Shown here: one piece after another, positions 6,326 through 7,215 of the stretch
Layout of the letters: every line of letters starts with the position of its first letter
How positions within the stretch are numbered: position 1 is the stretch's first letter
Source of the DNA: CAZDYI01 sp964509765
GTDB taxonomy: Bacteria > Pseudomonadota > Gammaproteobacteria > Tethybacterales > Tethybacteraceae
Length of the DNA: 7,215 nt
Direction: 5' to 3'
Assembly: GCA_964509765.1 (NCBI GenBank)
Contig: CAZDYI010000075.1
Span: 1 to 7,215, forward strand
Made by a program: the position numbers and the translations under genes
The notes under the pieces: model-generated
Told to the model about the DNA's origin: nothing
What the model saw: the letters and a program-made list of their open reading frames with translations, nothing else
Databases searched by the model: none

Positions 6326-6418
6326 TTGCCATTTCTCGCAACTTAGAGGCTCATTACGCTGAATAATCTGCCAATAACTCCGAGAATGAGGCGATGGTCG
6401 TCCTGTCATCGATGGCAA
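6326..6418 (+). other. Possible folded RNA element downstream of xthA
   Basis: Nested complementarities begin 10 nt after the xthA stop. TTGCCAT (6326-6332) pairs with ATGGCAA (6412-6418), and directly inside it TTCTCG (6333-6338) pairs with CGAGAA (6381-6386). A side hairpin, CGATG (6392-6396) with CATCG (6407-6411), fills the space between. Together they could form a three-way junction at the xthA mRNA 3' end or a separate small RNA. No T-rich terminator tail follows cleanly, only an A-then-T tract at 6420-6431. Short AT-rich matches of this kind can arise by chance. Confidence 0.25.
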
Positions 6419-6481
6419 GAAAAATTATTTTGTCAGCATTAACAATCAGATACGATTTCAGGATTCCAAAATTCATGTTCA

Positions 6482-6490
6482 TGCTATAGT
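6482..6490 (+). promoter_or_regulatory. Extended -10 promoter before the small-ORF pair
   Basis: TGC followed by TATAGT (6485-6490) is an extended -10 that differs at one base from the TGC-TATAAT in front of rpsM. The hexamer ends 7 nt before the ATG at 6498, which would place transcription start on or next to that codon. No convincing -35 is seen at 16-18 bp. A second, weaker candidate lies upstream: TTGTCA (6430-6435) and TACGAT (6451-6456) with a 15-bp spacer. That one would give a leader of about 35 nt. Confidence 0.45.
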
Positions 6491-6497
6491 GGTGGAC

Positions 6498-6605
6498 ATG
6501 CCCGAAGACATGCAATACGCGGCGGACCCGAAACAGAACAAGGACCTAGCCCAGAAGGACATCCCCCTGCCCCTGCTTGACGAGCAGGACAAAGAGGCAA
6601 AGTAA
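6498..6605 (+). CDS. Small acidic/lysine-rich protein of 35 aa, unknown function
   Basis: I do not recognise this protein. It reads MPEDMQYAADPKQNKDLAQK, followed by a DIPLPLLDEQDKEAK tail. It is hydrophilic, rich in Asp, Glu, Lys and Gln, has no cysteine and no membrane segment, and carries a proline-leucine patch near residues 22-27. Its stop overlaps the next start as TAATG, and an extended -10 lies 7 nt before its ATG. GGTGG at 6491-6495 is only 2 nt from the ATG, too close for a normal Shine-Dalgarno, so leaderless initiation is possible; the internal Met5 (6510) is an alternative start. Third-position GC is lower than in the neighbouring genes. Support comes from the promoter, the overlap and the partner gene rather than from homology. 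Confidence 0.5.
   Translation: MPEDMQYAADPKQNKDLAQKDIPLPLLDEQDKEAK
6594..6597 (+). promoter_or_regulatory. Shine-Dalgarno GAGG of the 28-aa ORF
   Basis: GAGG lies 7 nt before the ATG at 6605, inside the end of the upstream 35-aa frame. It decides in favour of this start and implies reinitiation or coupling between the two small genes. Confidence 0.6.
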
Positions 6606-6691
6606 TGGAGATCCTACTGGAAATCCTTTGGAAATTCGGGCTACTCGGAGCGTTTATCTGGTGGATAGCCAGCCAGCCGAAATCCAAATAA
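6605..6691 (+). CDS. 28-aa hydrophobic, probably single-pass membrane peptide
   Basis: I do not recognise this peptide. It reads MEILLEILWKFGLLGAFIWW and ends IASQPKSK. Residues ~3-22 are hydrophobic with three tryptophans, and the tail holds two lysines, so it would most simply be a single membrane span or amphipathic helix with the C-terminus inside (inference from charge). Its ATG overlaps the preceding stop (TAATG), and GAGG at 6594-6597 is 7 nt upstream, an ideal Shine-Dalgarno. This start is the best-supported part of the pair. Only 17 of 27 codons after the ATG end in G or C, unlike the strongly GC3-biased genes to the left. The size and make-up fit small membrane regulators or type I/II toxin peptides, but nothing in the sequence decides between them. 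Confidence 0.6.
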   Translation: MEILLEILWKFGLLGAFIWWIASQPKSK

Positions 6692-6694
6692 GCA

Positions 6695-6719
6695 GGGATA
6701 TGCTACAACAGCATATCCC
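6695..6719 (+). terminator. Perfect 10-bp hairpin after the small-ORF pair
   Basis: GGGATATGCT (6695-6704) and AGCATATCCC (6710-6719) are exact reverse complements around the 5-nt loop ACAAC. The hairpin begins 3 nt after the stop codon of the 28-aa frame. That position suits a transcript end or an mRNA-stabilising structure. There is no T-tract after it, so Rho-independent termination is doubtful; as DNA, the dyad could also be a protein-binding site. Confidence 0.5.
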
Positions 6720-7060
6720 ACGCAACAGTATGCAAGCAAGTCCAAACCTGACAGCAGCAAGCCGTTGCTGGAGTCATGCATGCACTCTGACCAACAAGGG
6801 CCTGACAACGGCAACACAAATACGACTCTGGAATGGATATGGGCAGGTTATTCAGGATTTCGAAGATGTGCAATATCCGCCGGCAATACCTGGAAACACA
6901 GGTAAACAGGCGCATCAGCCCGCAGAGCCTGCTCGAATTTGAGGGAAATACGCCATGCGTGGCACCGGATTCCCCATCATCTTGAGATGTGCGCCGTCGC
7001 GCAGGCCCGATCACACGCATCTTTTTGGGCGACAAGAGCTGAGGCAGGAGTTGCGTCTGG
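6720..7060. other. Gene-free stretch, nothing recognised
   Basis: This stretch of about 340 bp lies between the hairpin and the ffs promoter candidate. I find no protein family and no tRNA, tmRNA or RNase P RNA signature. No reading frame has both a ribosome-binding site and a natural composition. Longer open frames cross the small ORFs or run through the SRP RNA and look like chance. Small dyads are present: CAGCAA/TTGCTG with loop GCCG (6755-6770), the palindrome TGCATGCA (6777-6784), and TACCTG/CAGGTA with loop GAAACA (6887-6904). GC content rises again after about 6950. Confidence 0.5.
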
Positions 7061-7066
7061 TAACAT
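7058..7066 (+). promoter_or_regulatory. Candidate extended -10 of ffs
   Basis: TGG followed by TAACAT (7061-7066) resembles the other extended -10 sequences of the window but matches the hexamer at only 4 of 6 positions. It would start transcription near 7073, leaving about 16 nt of 5' leader before the mature SRP RNA. E. coli 4.5S RNA also has a leader, removed by RNase P. No good -35 is seen. Confidence 0.3.
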
Positions 7067-7088
7067 TGCCCCTCCCGCCGGAAATCAC

Positions 7089-7183
7089 GGTGGGCCCGTC
7101 CGCATGTCCGAGCGGGAACCTGGTCAGGTTCGAGAGAAAGCAGCCATAACCGCAATTCGGGCAGTGCGGGTCGCGGGCCCGCC
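7089..7183 (+). ncRNA. ffs: 4.5S signal recognition particle RNA (small bacterial type)
   Basis: The apical domain reads GGTCAGG (7122-7128), TTC, a GAGA tetraloop (7132-7135), GAA and AGCAGCC (7139-7145). It matches the Ffh-binding loop of E. coli 4.5S RNA (GGTCAGGTCCGGAAGGAAGCAGCC region) including both asymmetric internal loops. The rest folds as the expected rod. GGTGGGCCCG (7089-7098) pairs with CGGGCCCGCC (7174-7183), one G-U. TCCGCA (7099-7104) pairs with TGCGGG (7165-7170), GTCCGA (7106-7111) with TCGGGC (7157-7162), and GCGG (7112-7115) with CCGC (7150-7153). The length of about 95 nt fits the short Alu-less class. With Ffh it binds signal sequences of nascent proteins and docks on FtsY. 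The ends are set by pairing and may be off by a few bases. TTTT at 7187-7190 follows the closing stem. Confidence 0.93.
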
Positions 7184-7190
7184 ACCTTTT
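7164..7190 (+). terminator. Probable transcription end of ffs
   Basis: The 3' arm of the SRP RNA is followed by ACC and TTTT (7187-7190). A local alternative hairpin, GTGCGGG (7164-7170) with CCCGCCAC (7178-7185) and one bulged C, sits just before the T-run and could act as a short intrinsic terminator. The full closing stem of the RNA could do the same job. Confidence 0.4.
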
Positions 7191-7215
7191 AGCCCCCGCC
7201 CCTAACCGCCCATGT

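Noticed and set aside
6323..6386. Pseudoknot-type pairing TTATTG/CAATAA crossing TTCTCG/CGAGAA
   Set aside because: The TTATTG/CAATAA pairing is six bases of mostly A/T in an AT-rich stretch and competes with the nested TTGCCAT/ATGGCAA stem, so it is more likely chance.
6484..6687. A 67-codon minus-strand frame antisense to the small-ORF pair
   Set aside because: It has no ribosome-binding site or promoter on that strand, and its proline/cysteine-rich translation looks random.
6577..6942. A 121-codon plus-strand frame over the small-ORF pair
   Set aside because: It overlaps both small frames and the hairpin, has no Shine-Dalgarno and resembles nothing; the overlapping small pair has better translation signals.
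7127..7133. GGTTCGA resembling a tRNA T-loop
   Set aside because: No acceptor or anticodon stems fit around it. The bases belong to the apical stem of the SRP RNA.
6703..7185. A 160-codon minus-strand frame through the SRP RNA
   Set aside because: It runs antisense through a clear structured RNA gene and has no protein-like features.
1..7215. CRISPR array, insertion sequence or attachment site
   Set aside because: No regularly spaced repeats, transposase-like protein, terminal inverted repeats with target duplications or tRNA-associated repeats are visible.

Overview
The window is very GC-rich bacterial DNA. The proteins read as a divergent gammaproteobacterium, possibly near the gamma/beta boundary. 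Ribosomal protein S4, the RNA polymerase alpha subunit, an oligopeptidase A (PrlC) and the C-terminal end of a UvrD helicase all resemble the enterobacterial versions. S13 and L17 are more diverged. The assignment rests on remembered family sequences, not on a search.

Layout. The 3' end of uvrD (1-351, +) converges on the alpha operon, which runs leftwards as rpsM-rpsK-rpsD-rpoA-rplQ (3413 down to 401). A GC-rich inverted repeat lies between the two convergent stop codons. The alpha operon starts from a strong extended -10 promoter in a 125-bp gap. That gap is shared with the divergent pair prlC-xthA (3539-6315, +), whose genes overlap by GTGA. The spc-operon genes secY and rpmJ, which normally precede rpsM, are not here, so the large ribosomal-protein cluster has been split at this point.

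From 6316 the composition becomes clearly more AT-rich and no standard-length gene can be supported. This stretch holds a possible folded RNA element just after xthA. It also holds an overlapping pair of very small reading frames (35 aa acidic, then 28 aa hydrophobic) with its own promoter-like sequence, closed by a perfect 10-bp hairpin. About 370 bp with no recognisable gene follow. Near the right edge is a clear 4.5S SRP RNA gene (ffs, about 7089-7183, +).

How the parts work together. The alpha operon makes small-subunit proteins S13, S11 and S4, the RNA polymerase alpha subunit and large-subunit protein L17. PrlC degrades cytoplasmic peptides, and exonuclease III repairs abasic sites. The SRP RNA targets nascent membrane proteins. 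Several promoter candidates share a TGn extended -10 with no good -35. Two of them sit so close to an ATG that leaderless transcripts are likely. The most novel element is the small dicistronic pair at 6498-6691.
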